Assembly: GCF_001746915.1 (NCBI RefSeq)
Contig: NZ_MJGC01000066.1
Span: forward strand, 62,001 to 126,000
Origin: Desertifilum tharense IPPAS B-1220
Lineage (GTDB): Bacteria; Cyanobacteriota; Cyanobacteriia; Cyanobacteriales; Desertifilaceae
Direction: 5' to 3'
Length of the DNA stretch: 64,000 nucleotides
Part shown: one piece after another, positions 47,913-57,135 of the stretch
Layout: every line of letters begins with the position of its first letter
How positions within the stretch are numbered: the stretch's first letter is position 1
Program-made: the position numbers and the translations under genes
The notes under the pieces: generated by a model
What the model saw: the letters and a program-made list of their open reading frames with translations, nothing else
What the model was told of the DNA's origin: nothing
The model's database searches: none

Positions 47913-49793
47913 TTAGGTAAAACTACCCGTCAAGAAATCAAAATTGCTAGCGCCACTAAACGGATCGATCGTCACAACCGGATCGGGAGTCGTTTGCACA
48001 AATCCCGGCGGCTGAATTTCGCGGACAATATAAGTCCCTGGGGTTAACCCTTGGAAACTATAAGCCCCCTGCTCGTTCGTCACCGTTGAAGGCTCATTCG
48101 CATCGAGAGTGCCATTTGCATTCAAATCCAGGTAAATCGTCACTCCAGGAATCGGCGGTTCGCCCGGATCGAGCAGAGCATTCGCATTCAGGTCATTAAA
48201 CTTAATGCCGCTAATACTTCCCAACAACGGGCGGTTGCCAAAATCAATACCCAAATTTTGACCGGGCGCTAGAGTCACCGTAGGACTCGGCGTCGTTTGA
48301 GCAAAACCTGGGGGCACCACCTCGCGGACTGTATAGGTTCCCGGCGGTAAACCCGCAAACCCATACACCCCCTGTTGGTCTGTAATTGCAACAGGTTCGC
48401 CAGCATTGAGAAGACCGTCATTATTCAAGTCGAGGAAGATTTGAACGCCCGCAATTGGCGGATCGTTCGGCTCGCGAATGCCATTGCCATTGAGATCGTT
48501 AAACTTCGTGCCTGCAATCGAGCCTTGCGGTAAGAAGTTACCAAAATTCACCCCGCCCACATTTTGACCTGGAGCCAAGGAGATATTCGGATTTGCCGTA
48601 GTTTGCACAAATCCTGAAGGCGCAACTTCTCGAACCGCATAGTTACCCGCAGGCAACCCAAAGAAACCATAATTTCCTTGAGCATCCGTCACCGTCGTCG
48701 GTTCGCCGGGACTCGGCGCGCCGCTACCATCTAAATCGAGGAAGATTTGGACGCCTGCAATCGGCGGTTCGCCTGCATCAAAAAGACCATTCGCATTCAG
48801 GTCATTAAACTTCACCCCAGTAATGCTACCGAGCAACGCAGCATTACCGAAGTTAGCACCCACAACATTTTGACCCGGCGCTAGGCTGATATTCGGGCTA
48901 GGTGTTGTTTGGGCAAAACCGGAAGGAACAACCTCTCGAACCGCATAGTTGCCCGCAGGCAATCCAGAGAAACCATAATTTCCCTGAGCATCCGTCACCG
49001 TTACCGGATCGCCAGGACTCGGCGCGCCGCTACCATCTAAATCGAGGAAGATTTGGACACCAGCAATGGGCGGCTCGCCCGGATCGAAAACCCCATTACT
49101 ATTGAGGTCATTAAACTTCACCCCAGAAATGCTCCCCAGTAAAGGAGCATTCCCAATCAGAACCCCAACATTTTGCCCAGGAGCAAGGTTAACCGTTGGC
49201 GAGGGTGTTGTCTGTTGGAAACCAGGAGGGACAACTTCTCGCACCACGTAGGTTCCGGCGGGCAAACCACCAAAGCCAAAAATGCCTTGAGCATCGGTGA
49301 CAAAAACCGGATCGTTGGGGCTAAGGACGCCGTTATTATCCAGATCTAGGAAAACAGAAACCCCCGCAATCGGGGGTTCGCCTGGATCGAGGATACCGTT
49401 GCCATTGAGATCGTTGAATTTAGTCCCCGCAATGCTTCCCACAGGCTGTACGTTCCCAAAGTTAATACCAACTAAGTTTTGACCCGGAGCTAAGGTGACA
49501 TTCGGACTAGGAGTCGTTTGAATGAAACCCAGTGGGGCAACTTCCCGCACGGCATAGTTTCCCGGTGGCAAGCCCACAAAGCTATAGCTGCCTTGGGGCC
49601 CGGTTAGGGTTGTTGGATTATTAGGGCTAGGTACGCCACTACCATCCAAATCGAGAAAGATTTGGACGTTGGGAATGGGAGGTTCGCCTGGATCGAAAAT
49701 CCCATTGCTATTGAGGTCGTTAAATTTGATACCGGAAATACTTCCCAATAGGATCGTATTTCCAAAGTTGACATTACTGAAGTTCAGCGCCAT
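47913..49793 (-). CDS. SdrD B-like repeat protein (six repeats)
   Basis: A 626-residue protein made of six tandem SdrD-B/Cna-B-like beta-sandwich repeats of about 100 residues. Each has GSIxGxKFNDLNxNGxxDPGEPPI, a calcium-loop-like DLDxxGxPSPxDP segment and NYAVREVxPxGFxQTTPSP. The DNA repeats are strikingly similar to one another, so the gene grew by recent duplication. There is no signal peptide, RTX motif or sorting signal, leaving its export route unclear. It is probably an adhesive surface or matrix protein, by analogy. Confidence 0.88.
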   Translation of the reverse strand: MALNFSNVNFGNTILLGSISGIKFNDLNSNGIFDPGEPPIPNVQIFLDLDGSGVPSPNNPTTLTGPQGSYSFVGLPPGNYAVREVAPLGFIQTTPSPNVTLAPGQNLVGINFGNVQPVGSIAGTKFNDLNGNGILDPGEPPIAGVSVFLDLDNNGVLSPNDPVFVTDAQGIFGFGGLPAGTYVVREVVPPGFQQTTPSPTVNLAPGQNVGVLIGNAPLLGSISGVKFNDLNSNGVFDPGEPPIAGVQIFLDLDGSGAPSPGDPVTVTDAQGNYGFSGLPAGNYAVREVVPSGFAQTTPSPNISLAPGQNVVGANFGNAALLGSITGVKFNDLNANGLFDAGEPPIAGVQIFLDLDGSGAPSPGEPTTVTDAQGNYGFFGLPAGNYAVREVAPSGFVQTTANPNISLAPGQNVGGVNFGNFLPQGSIAGTKFNDLNGNGIREPNDPPIAGVQIFLDLNNDGLLNAGEPVAITDQQGVYGFAGLPPGTYTVREVVPPGFAQTTPSPTVTLAPGQNLGIDFGNRPLLGSISGIKFNDLNANALLDPGEPPIPGVTIYLDLNANGTLDANEPSTVTNEQGAYSFQGLTPGTYIVREIQPPGFVQTTPDPVVTIDPFSGASNFDFLTGSFT

Positions 49794-49986
49794 AAAATCT
49801 CCACCACACTAAGAGATGATTGGTGAACTACCGAGTATTTGGCAGACAAGGCTATTTTATTCGGAAAAGATACCTTCGTCTCGTCCTAAATCAGTAAATT
49901 ACTGGCATTTTGGCGAGATTTCCCTAATCTGGTTTCATTTTCAACACAGTAGAATAAATAAAAATGAAGCGGATAGAGAAGCACGC

Positions 49987-50592
49987 ATGATTCCCACAGT
50001 TATTGAACAGTCAGGTCGCGGCGAACGCGCTTTTGATATTTTCTCGCGACTCTTGCGGGAGCGCATCGTCTTCCTGGGACAAGCGATTGACGCAGATGTG
50101 GCTAACTTAATTGTTGCCCAATTGCTGTTTTTAGATGCTGAAGATCCTGAAAAGGATATTTATCTGTACATTAATTCTCCGGGAGGTTCTGTGACTGCGG
50201 GGATGGGCATTTTGGACACGATGAACCAAATTCGCCCGGATGTTTGTACGATTTGTGTCGGCTTTGCGGCCAGTATGGGGGCGTTTTTGCTGAGTGCTGG
50301 AGCGAAGGGCAAGCGGATGAGTTTACCCCATTCTCGGATTATGATTCACCAGCCGTTAGGGGGCGCTCAAGGACAAGCGACGGATATTGAAATTCAAGCC
50401 AAGGAAATTCTCTATCACAAGGAACGCCTGAATCAACTGCTGGCAGAACATACGGGACAGCCGTTAGAACGCATCCAGGAAGATACGGAGCGCGATTTCT
50501 ATATGTCGGCGGAAGATGCGATGAATTATGGTTTGGTGGATCAAGTGATTAACCGCAGACCTTCGGCAACTCAACCCGTTGCGGTGAATTAG
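49987..50592 (+). CDS. clpP: ATP-dependent Clp protease proteolytic subunit
   Basis: A 201-residue ClpP serine protease. Ser96 lies in [14 protein letters not shown] and His121 in [13 protein letters not shown] 49987 ([22 protein letters not shown]) is the real start; the open frame extends to 49816, but the added residues match no ClpP. It forms the tetradecameric chamber fed by ClpX or ClpC. Cyanobacteria have several clpP paralogues, and the number of this one cannot be set here. Confidence 0.96.
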   Translation: MIPTVIEQSGRGERAFDIFSRLLRERIVFLGQAIDADVANLIVAQLLFLDAEDPEKDIYLYINSPGGSVTAGMGILDTMNQIRPDVCTICVGFAASMGAFLLSAGAKGKRMSLPHSRIMIHQPLGGAQGQATDIEIQAKEILYHKERLNQLLAEHTGQPLERIQEDTERDFYMSAEDAMNYGLVDQVINRRPSATQPVAVN

Positions 50593-50616
50593 GTTGCCGG
50601 GATGCTGAATGCGTTA

Positions 50617-50643
50617 GGAAGGAGTTCGCCTCCTTCCTTTTTT
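50617..50643 (+). terminator. Rho-independent terminator of clpP
   Basis: GGAAGGAG and CTCCTTCC form an 8-bp stem with a 5-base loop, 24 bp after the clpP stop, followed by six T residues. Confidence 0.9.
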
Positions 50644-50658
50644 GTTTCGATCGGCGGG

Positions 50659-51528
50659 TTAAAATAGGGCTTCGTTGGGGGTGGGTTGCGTTTGCAAGTA
50701 GCTCAAAAATCCTTGCAGTTCGTCGCACTTGAGCAGGGCGCGAGATTTTTTGGCGTAGGTTTCTTCGAGGTATTCGCTCCCCTGTTCGTTACTCCAATTG
50801 AGACGTTCGAGTTCGACGGTGGTTTGGGCGTAGGCTTGCAGGTAGTGGAGAAATTCTAGCAGTTCGCGATCGCTCAAAAGCGCCCGCCCGTTTTTGCCGT
50901 AAATCCGCTTGAGATAGCTATTTTCTTGCTTTTGCGTCCAGCCGATGTGTTTGAGTTCGAGGTTGATTTGGATGCTGATTTCGGTAAAATCGACCGCCTC
51001 TTCAACGCTAGCACTCGGTTCTGGGAGGTTCGGCGGACTGTAAGCGGTATCCGCCTCCGGAAGCGGGGAGAGGTCTTCTGGCATCCAACTAGAGGACTCT
51101 TCCTCTAGGGGACTCTCTGAAGCTTCCCAGGTTGAAGTCACCTCTGGCACTGGAACATCCGGAATGCTGGTTTCGACTGGCTGAACGATGGGTTGGATAG
51201 GCGGTGATTGAGGTTCTAAAGGCGTTGTCTCCGGCGTTTCCACGACGGCGGGTTCAATTGGCTGCGGAACGGCTGCTTCTAGATGCCGAGAACCGTTTTG
51301 CAGGGGGGAGGTGCTAGAAGCGGGGGGATGAATATCTAAAAGCGCTAAAGCCCGAATTCTAGCTTGGTCTTCTGCTAATTCTAGGGTGGGGGCGGCGGCC
51401 ATTCCAGAGGCAAGCGTTACCCCACTGACTTGTACGAGGGTTCTTACCAGGTAGTGACCTTCGTGAACTTGCAATAATTCTGAGACGAGGCCCCCTGTGG
51501 GATATTGCGAACGGAACTGAGTAAACAT
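50659..51528 (-). CDS. cyanobacterial hypothetical protein with two C-terminal repeats
   Basis: A 289-residue protein. The N-terminal domain (residues about 1-85, TGGLVSELLQVHEGHYLVRTLVQVSGVTLASGMAAA) is followed by a Pro/Glu-rich disordered linker (85-190). Two tandem helical modules of about 45 residues end it: each has GWTQKQ/NWSNEQ, then YLKRIYGKNGRALL/YLEETYAKKSRALL and EFLHYL/GFLSYL. This module is recognisable in several cyanobacterial proteins, but its function is unknown. ATG 51528 is preferred over TTG 51534. Confidence 0.72.
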   Translation of the reverse strand: MFTQFRSQYPTGGLVSELLQVHEGHYLVRTLVQVSGVTLASGMAAAPTLELAEDQARIRALALLDIHPPASSTSPLQNGSRHLEAAVPQPIEPAVVETPETTPLEPQSPPIQPIVQPVETSIPDVPVPEVTSTWEASESPLEEESSSWMPEDLSPLPEADTAYSPPNLPEPSASVEEAVDFTEISIQINLELKHIGWTQKQENSYLKRIYGKNGRALLSDRELLEFLHYLQAYAQTTVELERLNWSNEQGSEYLEETYAKKSRALLKCDELQGFLSYLQTQPTPNEALF

Positions 51529-51673
51529 AAGCAATGTATCAGGCTTGAAAAGACGGAAATGAGTCTGGTTAGTCTGGTCAGTCGATCGGATCGCCAGGTT
51601 TAGAGGTTAATCTTTAGTAAGGAGTTCCAAAACGTTCTTTGAGTTGCAAATTTCAGGTTTGAATAAGTTATTA

Positions 51674-52396
51674 ATGCTAGACCAAGTTTTTCACGCTACC
51701 CCAAACGTTGGAATTGACACCTTCTTCTTGCTAATCATTCTAGTCGCTTTAGAGGCGGTGCTGTCTGCGGATAATGCGATCGCGCTGGCGGCAATTGCTA
51801 AAAGCCTAGAAAATCCGAAGTTACAACGTCAAGCCTTGAATTTTGGCTTGATTGCTGCTTTTGTTTTACGAGCGCTCCTGATTGTGACCGCAACGTGGGT
51901 GATTCGATACTGGCAGTTTGAGCTGTTGGGGGCCCTTTATCTACTGTGGTTGACGGCTAAATATTTTTGGGATAAGGAAGAGGAAGCCAAAGAGGGACAT
52001 CACGAACCGCGCTATACCTCTTTGTTGCAAGTGGTGCCAATTATTGCGGTTACGGATTTGGCTTTTTCCCTCGATAGTGTCACAACTGCGATCGCGCTGT
52101 CTAAAGAGATTTGGTTAGTTCTCGCCGGAGGAACCATTGGGATTATCACCCTACGGTTTATGGCGGGTTTGTTTATTCGCTGGTTGGATGAGTTTGTCTA
52201 TCTCGAAGACGCCGGATATATCACCGTGGCGCTGGTGGGGTTGCGCTTGTTGGCGCGCGTCATCAATCCTGATTTGGTTCCCCCAGAATGGCTGATGTTG
52301 AGTCTCATCGCGGCGCTGTTTGTCTGGGGTTTCTCGAAGCGCACGGTTAGCCCTTTAGAAGAAGAATTGCGCGAGTCCCAAAAAACAGCCGATTAA
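51674..52396 (+). CDS. TerC family integral membrane protein
   Basis: A 240-residue TerC-like protein with seven membrane helices. The conserved acidic residues in EAVLSADNAIALAAIAK (helix 1) and DLAFSLDSVTTAIALS are present. The homologues affect thylakoid biogenesis in plants and manganese or calcium homeostasis in bacteria. The start is uncertain: TTG 51644 is 20 bases from AAGGAG, and ATG 51674 lacks a clear site. It is convergent with ndk. Confidence 0.88.
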   Translation: MLDQVFHATPNVGIDTFFLLIILVALEAVLSADNAIALAAIAKSLENPKLQRQALNFGLIAAFVLRALLIVTATWVIRYWQFELLGALYLLWLTAKYFWDKEEEAKEGHHEPRYTSLLQVVPIIAVTDLAFSLDSVTTAIALSKEIWLVLAGGTIGIITLRFMAGLFIRWLDEFVYLEDAGYITVALVGLRLLARVINPDLVPPEWLMLSLIAALFVWGFSKRTVSPLEEELRESQKTAD

Positions 52397-52409
52397 GCCG
52401 ATTTTCAAT

Positions 52410-52432
52410 CCCGTACCCAGTTTGGGTACGGG
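52410..52432. terminator. bidirectional hairpin between terC and ndk
   Basis: A perfect 10-bp stem (CCCGTACCCA / TGGGTACGGG) with a 3-base loop lies between the convergent stops at 52396 and 52445. No long T-run is present on either strand. Confidence 0.7.
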
Positions 52433-52444
52433 AAGCGCTAAAAC

Positions 52445-52894
52445 TTACTCATAAATCCAAGGGGTTAAACTGGACTTCCAACTCGCCAGTTCTTCCTCTT
52501 TGAACCACAGGCTAATTTCCCGTTGGGCTGTTTCGACTGCATCTGAACCGTGAATAATATTGCGACCGATACTAATGCCAAAATCGCCGCGAATGGTTCC
52601 CGGTTCGGCCGTCAGAGGGTTGGTGACACCGATGATTTTACGGGCAGAAGCGACTACGCCGTCTCCTTCCCACACCATTGCGACGACGGGGCCAGAGGTA
52701 ATAAACTCAACCAAACCTTTAAAGAAGGGTTTTTCTTTATGCACGTCATAGTGCTGTTCTGCTAACTCGCGGCTGACGTTCAGCAACTTTAACCCAACGA
52801 GGGTAAAGCCTTTTTTCTCAAAGCGGCTGATGATGTCACCGACTAAATTGCGCTGAACTCCATCCGGTTTGATCGCGATAAATGTGCGTTCCAT
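52445..52894 (-). CDS. ndk: nucleoside diphosphate kinase
   Basis: A 149-residue NDK that balances nucleoside triphosphates by phosphate transfer through His115 ([12 protein letters not shown]). The start [15 protein letters not shown] at 52894 is the family norm; the open frame continues upstream to 52951 but the added part is not conserved. It is normal length, with no anomalies. Confidence 0.96.
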   Translation of the reverse strand: MERTFIAIKPDGVQRNLVGDIISRFEKKGFTLVGLKLLNVSRELAEQHYDVHKEKPFFKGLVEFITSGPVVAMVWEGDGVVASARKIIGVTNPLTAEPGTIRGDFGISIGRNIIHGSDAVETAQREISLWFKEEELASWKSSLTPWIYE

Positions 52895-53174
52895 TGCTAC
52901 TTCCTTCGTGCTGGATGACGAGATCCTGGGGTTAAATAACTCAAAACCCAATTATTGTAAGCTATGTGGGATCGTTCGCGATCTAGGTGATGCAGGCGAC
53001 AGACAATTGACCCCGCAAGGCGATACACTCAGCCAAACTCTTTACTCGGCGTCTGAGGCGATCGCGCTCCTATGGAGAAGTCAGGACAATTGACTTCTGG
53101 AAGAGGATGAGAACTAGACAGAAGAATTGCTAAACTGTCAATTCGAGGAATGTTACGGGAGGTCAAGAGCCATA

Positions 53175-55160
53175 ATGCGGGCTGAGGGAGAAATCGCAGG
53201 AGCGATCGATAAAGCGCGAGGTGCGTCTGGGAACGGAGAAACCGCCTTAGCAAGAGCAAAAGCAACCCATTGGACGATTGAGGATAGCGAAGAACTTTAT
53301 CGGATCAATGGTTGGGGCGATCCTTATTTTTCGATTAATGCCGCCGGACATGTGACGGTTTCGCCAAGGGGCGATCGCGGTGGCTCTCTGAGTTTATACG
53401 AGTTGGTAGACGCGCTCAAACAGCGAAATCTCAACTTACCCCTGCTGCTGCGCTTTCCAGATATCTTGGAAGACCGGATCGAACGCTTAAATGCTTGTTT
53501 TGCGAAAGCGATCGCCCGTTACAACTATCCGGGCTATTATCGCGGCGTGTATCCGGTAAAATGCAATCAACATCGCCATCTGTTAGAAGATTTGGTGCGT
53601 TTCGGTCAACCGCATCAGTTTGGCTTAGAAGCCGGATCGAAACCGGAATTATTGATTGCGTTAGCCAGCCTCAACACTCCCAACGCGCTGTTAATCTGCA
53701 ATGGCTATAAAGACCGAGAATATATCGAAACGGCAATTTTAGCCCGTCGCTTGGGTAAAATTCCGATTATTGTGATCGAACAGCTAGAAGAAGTGCAACT
53801 GGTGATTGAAGCCAGTCGCAAGCTGGGGGTAGAACCCATTGTTGGCGTTCGGGCTAAGTTAAGTACCAAAGGGGTAGGACGCTGGGGCGGATCGACGGGC
53901 GATCGCGCTAAATTTGGGTTAACGGTTCCTGAAATTCTCCAAGCCGTTGATGAATTGCGCGAAGCTGAGTTGCTGTCTTCTCTGCAACTGTTGCATTTCC
54001 ACATTGGATCGCAAATTTCCGCCATTGGTGCCATCAAAGATGCGATCCGCGAGGCCAGTCAAATTTATGTCGAACTGGCGAAACTGGGCGCAAACATGAA
54101 TTACCTCGATGTCGGCGGCGGTTTAGGGGTAGACTACGATGGCTCAAAAACCAACTTCTACGCCTCGAAAAACTACAATATGCAAAACTATGCCAATGAT
54201 ATTGTGGCCGAGGTTAAAGAGGCTTGTACCGAGCGCAATTTACCCGTTCCGACTCTAGTGAGTGAAAGCGGGAGAGCGATCGCCTCTCACCAAGCTGTGT
54301 TAGTCTTTGATGTCCTCAGTTGTAGCGATGTCCCCACCGGAGCGGAAGAACCCGCCAGCGAAGGCGAACATCTGATTATCCGCAACTTGTGGGAAACCTG
54401 CCAATCGATTAGCGTGGAAAACTATCAAGAAGCCTTCCACGACGCCACGCAGTTCAAGGATGAAGCCATTAGTTTATTTAACTTTGGCTATGTTAGCTTA
54501 ACCCAACGCGCCAAAGCCGAACGGTTATATTGGGCTTGTTGCGAAAAGATTTTAGCGATCGCGCGTCAACAAGAATACGTCCCCGATGACTTAGAAGACC
54601 TAGAAAAGATTATGGCGTCTATCTACTACGTCAATCTTTCTGTGTTTCAATCTGCACCGGATAGTTGGGCGATCGATCAACTCTTTCCCATTATGCCCAT
54701 TCATCGTCTCAATGAGGAACCCACCTGTCGCGCCACCCTCGCCGATCTCACCTGCGATAGCGATGGTAAGATTGACCAATTTATTGACTTGCGCGGCGAA
54801 ATTAAATCGGTTCTAGAACTGCACCCCTTTAAACAGGGAGAACCCTACTATCTTGCTATATTCCTCAGTGGGGCCTACCAGGAAATTATGGGCAGCTTGC
54901 ATAACCTATTTGGCGATACCAATGCAGTCCATATCAAAATGACGCCGACAGGCTACCAAATTGAACACGTAGTTAAAGGCGATACGATGACGGAGGTATT
55001 ATCCTACGTTCAGTATGATGCCGAAGATTTAATTGAAAGCGTCCGCAAGCAGTCGGAACAAGCTTTACAAGAAAAGCGGATCACCCTGCAAGAGTCGCGC
55101 CGCCTCATGCAAAACTACGAACAAAGTCTCAGACGCTATACCTATTTATCGTCTACTTAG
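53175..55160 (+). CDS. speA: biosynthetic arginine decarboxylase
   Basis: A 661-residue PLP-dependent SpeA that converts arginine to agmatine for polyamine synthesis and arginine catabolism. The PLP lysine is Lys129 in GVYPVKCNQHR, followed by the substrate block LDVGGGLGVDYDGSKT and later the C-terminal helical and beta domains. ATG 53175 has GGGAGG about ten bases upstream; a TTG at 53127 would add 16 residues. Most cyanobacteria have two speA genes. It connects to the ornithine-ammonia cycle that PirA regulates. Confidence 0.95.
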   Translation: MRAEGEIAGAIDKARGASGNGETALARAKATHWTIEDSEELYRINGWGDPYFSINAAGHVTVSPRGDRGGSLSLYELVDALKQRNLNLPLLLRFPDILEDRIERLNACFAKAIARYNYPGYYRGVYPVKCNQHRHLLEDLVRFGQPHQFGLEAGSKPELLIALASLNTPNALLICNGYKDREYIETAILARRLGKIPIIVIEQLEEVQLVIEASRKLGVEPIVGVRAKLSTKGVGRWGGSTGDRAKFGLTVPEILQAVDELREAELLSSLQLLHFHIGSQISAIGAIKDAIREASQIYVELAKLGANMNYLDVGGGLGVDYDGSKTNFYASKNYNMQNYANDIVAEVKEACTERNLPVPTLVSESGRAIASHQAVLVFDVLSCSDVPTGAEEPASEGEHLIIRNLWETCQSISVENYQEAFHDATQFKDEAISLFNFGYVSLTQRAKAERLYWACCEKILAIARQQEYVPDDLEDLEKIMASIYYVNLSVFQSAPDSWAIDQLFPIMPIHRLNEEPTCRATLADLTCDSDGKIDQFIDLRGEIKSVLELHPFKQGEPYYLAIFLSGAYQEIMGSLHNLFGDTNAVHIKMTPTGYQIEHVVKGDTMTEVLSYVQYDAEDLIESVRKQSEQALQEKRITLQESRRLMQNYEQSLRRYTYLSST

Positions 55161-55168
55161 GTACGAAA

Positions 55169-55188
55169 GGGTGGGCGTTCCCCCACCC
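55169..55188 (+). terminator. hairpin after speA
   Basis: GGGTGGG and CCCACCC form a 7-bp GC-rich stem 9 bp after the speA stop, followed by TCTATCCTCTTT. A probable terminator with an imperfect T-tract. Confidence 0.65.
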
Positions 55189-55231
55189 TCTATCCTCTTT
55201 AGCGCACGGGATATTGTTGCTTTGAGTTAGC

Positions 55232-55474
55232 CTACTCCTTCCCCTGATAATGTCGCTTGAGCAGTTCGCGAGAATCTTCTATAGAGCAGTAATCTTCGCT
55301 AGAGTAATCAGGTTCGCATCGACGTTGAAAAGATTCATCCGACAGACGATCTACTTCAGTGCCTAAATCCCATACTTGATATCTAAGTGTCTCTAGACCA
55401 CTGCAAAGATTGCAGGTACCACAAGTACAGTGTTGTTGAAGCAGGTGAATTTGCTCCAGCATTTTTGTTATCAT
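55232..55474 (-). CDS. small cysteine-rich hypothetical protein
   Basis: An 80-residue protein beginning MITKMLEQIHLLQQ, with a compact cysteine cluster CTCGTCNLC at about residues 16-24 that could bind zinc or an iron-sulfur centre. It then has an amphipathic helix and a Ser/Asp/Glu-rich tail with two more cysteines. GGAG about 10 bases before ATG 55474 supports this start; the frame extends to 55543 without support. No family was recognised. It is convergent with speA. Confidence 0.55.
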   Translation of the reverse strand: MITKMLEQIHLLQQHCTCGTCNLCSGLETLRYQVWDLGTEVDRLSDESFQRRCEPDYSSEDYCSIEDSRELLKRHYQGKE

Positions 55475-55753
55475 AGGAGAGTTACTCCAAAATATTGGAA
55501 TACAAATCAGAGCTAGACCAGTTCCATACCTGTTAGCTCTCAAAAATTAACGAATAGAGGGCGTTGTTCCTGAACGGCAATTCAGGCAACGTCCTTGTTC
55601 GCGTTTCTACTAATAATATAACACCAAAAATCCTAGGTCTACTCAAGCGTCTACTCAACCTAAGTACCATAACGTTATGATAGAATCTGAATGTGAAAGC
55701 CCAAGAATCAGCTTAGATACTTTCTTCTAAGTCCTGTACTGCATACATTGCAG

Positions 55754-55842
55754 CAATCCCTTGCAGGGATTGAAATATGGTTCTTAGCTTGAGAGCTTTC
55801 ATACCTTCTTCCTTCTTGGATGAATGAATCCCTATCAGGGAT
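55754..55842. repeat. two isolated AATCCC-AGGGAT hairpins
   Basis: CAATCCCTTGCAGGGATTG plus AAA at 55754-55775 folds as a 7-bp stem and resembles the GGGATTGAAA end of common cyanobacterial CRISPR repeats. ATCCCTATCAGGGAT at 55828-55842 is a second, shorter version about 74 bp away. This could be a decayed two-repeat array, or unrelated hairpins. Confidence 0.4.
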
Positions 55843-56088
55843 AGACAACTTACCCTAAACCTCATGTAAGCAGGAGTCCTACCTGACTAGAGGCAAGATA
55901 CAATCGGTATAGGAGAGGATTGAGGAGAGCGCGATCGCAATAGGCTATCTCTCTCCATTCCGGCAGAAAACCCACAAATAACAGCAAGCTACAGTCTATT
56001 GGATTGAACAAAGCAAACAGCTGAGACGGCAATTGAATTGCATCGATCTCAGCTATAGCAATGCTAGAAAGTCAGGTTAAGATTTAGT

Positions 56089-56140
56089 AACCCAACAGTA
56101 GCGAGGGTTGTGTTGGGTTTCGTACCTCAACCCAACCTAC
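56089..56140 (-). repeat. dispersed GTAGGTTGGGTTGAGG repeat, copy 2
   Basis: On the minus strand this copy begins with the same 30 bases as the copy at 40694 and ends with the same TGTTGGGTT arm. The 13-bp loop between AACCCAACA and TGTTGGGTT is present in the opposite orientation. Confidence 0.85.
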
Positions 56141-56171
56141 GCGACTCTCTTGATTGTCAGTCAACCGGGGC

Positions 56172-56615
56172 TTAATGTTCAACTCGTCGCGAAGGAAAAA
56201 TTCCTTTGATTTTGGCGTTGTAAACTTTGCCGACTGAGGCTGATTTTCGGAAATCTTCCCAAGTGTCGATATCGACATCGCTATACTGATAAACTGAACC
56301 ATTGCGGAAGGCAACTTGCAAAGTTTGTCGGTCTAGATCGTAGCCAATGGCAGAAGCCATTCCCGAACGAACTGGCAGCATCGGAATGTCCGCGTCTTCG
56401 GGTTCTGATTGCTCTAGTCGTTCGACTTCTGCGGCGGCTTCAATGATATTGTCGGTGGCAATGGCATCAATAAATTGTAAGCCTTGATAGGCGTAAACAG
56501 GTGCAGGAATTTCTAAATACTCAATCGTTTCTCCTCGGTCAATTAAGAGTGTAAGCTGGTCATTTTCATGACCGATCGCCATAATATTACTTAAGTCAAG
56601 CTTGGTTAATTTCAT
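56172..56615 (-). CDS. KTSC domain-containing protein
   Basis: A 147-residue protein starting MKLTKLDLSNIMAIG, with a well placed GGAG upstream. The N-terminal 70 residues are an uncharacterised beta-rich segment, and the C-terminal 60 residues are a KTSC domain (SGMASAIGYDLDRQTLQVAF, YQYSDVDIDTWEDFRKSASVGKVYNAKIKG). The open frame upstream to 56693 is not supported. KTSC is a small domain of unknown function, often found alone or fused to nucleic-acid enzymes. Confidence 0.85.
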   Translation of the reverse strand: MKLTKLDLSNIMAIGHENDQLTLLIDRGETIEYLEIPAPVYAYQGLQFIDAIATDNIIEAAAEVERLEQSEPEDADIPMLPVRSGMASAIGYDLDRQTLQVAFRNGSVYQYSDVDIDTWEDFRKSASVGKVYNAKIKGIFPSRRVEH

Positions 56616-56927
56616 GCTTAAAACTCCTGGCTGGATCGACCCGTTTCTAGGGAAGAATTGCTGGCTGCCAAGGTTGAGTTGAACAGCCAACAATTTAGTT
56701 TTTCCTGCCCATCTATTAACTCTATTATAGCGCGTGTTGAAATTTAATTCAACTCAAAAGCCAAAAAAAGAGGGCGATCGCCCAATCGACTGACTCAACC
56801 GCTGAAAGCCCCATGCGGTGGTAGGTTAGGTTTCGCAAGGCTCAACCCGGCGATCGCTTCCCCCAAAAAAGACCCCCTTGACAGGAGGCAAATAATGTGT
56901 ATGAGAGTTTTGAATGAATTGAGGCGT

Positions 56928-57083
56928 CTAGTTGAAGTAATTAGCTTCAGCTTCTAACAAGCGAATGAGAGTTTCGTCACCTTTAGCACGAGCAACTTCG
57001 AGTCGGTGCTGCAATGCTTTTTGAATATTCTCCCGGTGGGCTTGTGTCGTTTGTTTTTGGGCTTGATGGCGATTTCTATTCAT
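56928..57083 (-). CDS. pirA: PirA-like small PII-interacting regulator
   Basis: A 51-codon frame encoding a very basic N-terminus (MNRNRHQAQKQ) and a helix with LQHRLEVARAKGDETLIRLLEAEANYF. Length and pattern fit my recollection of PirA, a cyanobacterial protein that binds PII (GlnB) and restrains its activation of N-acetylglutamate kinase, so it controls flux into arginine and the ornithine-ammonia cycle. A perfect NtcA box with a -10 lies upstream, as reported for pirA. The name rests on pattern memory and context, not on an alignment. Confidence 0.68.
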   Translation of the reverse strand: MNRNRHQAQKQTTQAHRENIQKALQHRLEVARAKGDETLIRLLEAEANYFN

Positions 57084-57135
57084 AATGAGTTGCTGAATAT
57101 GTTGAAGTCTTCACGAATCTAAGGCCGTTTCTCCT

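Larger units (their letters stand above)
55475..56171. other. 697-bp gene-free region with hairpins and a dispersed repeat
   Basis: No gene was found. The stretch holds two CRISPR-repeat-like hairpins (55754-55775 and 55828-55842), one HIP1 octamer (about 55930) and the second copy of the dispersed GTAGGTTGGG repeat near its right end. It may contain the promoters of both flanking minus-strand genes and remnants of mobile repeats. Confidence 0.5.

Noticed and set aside
49816-49986. N-terminal extension of ClpP
   Set aside because: The residues match no ClpP and the conserved protein begins at MIPTVIEQ (49987).
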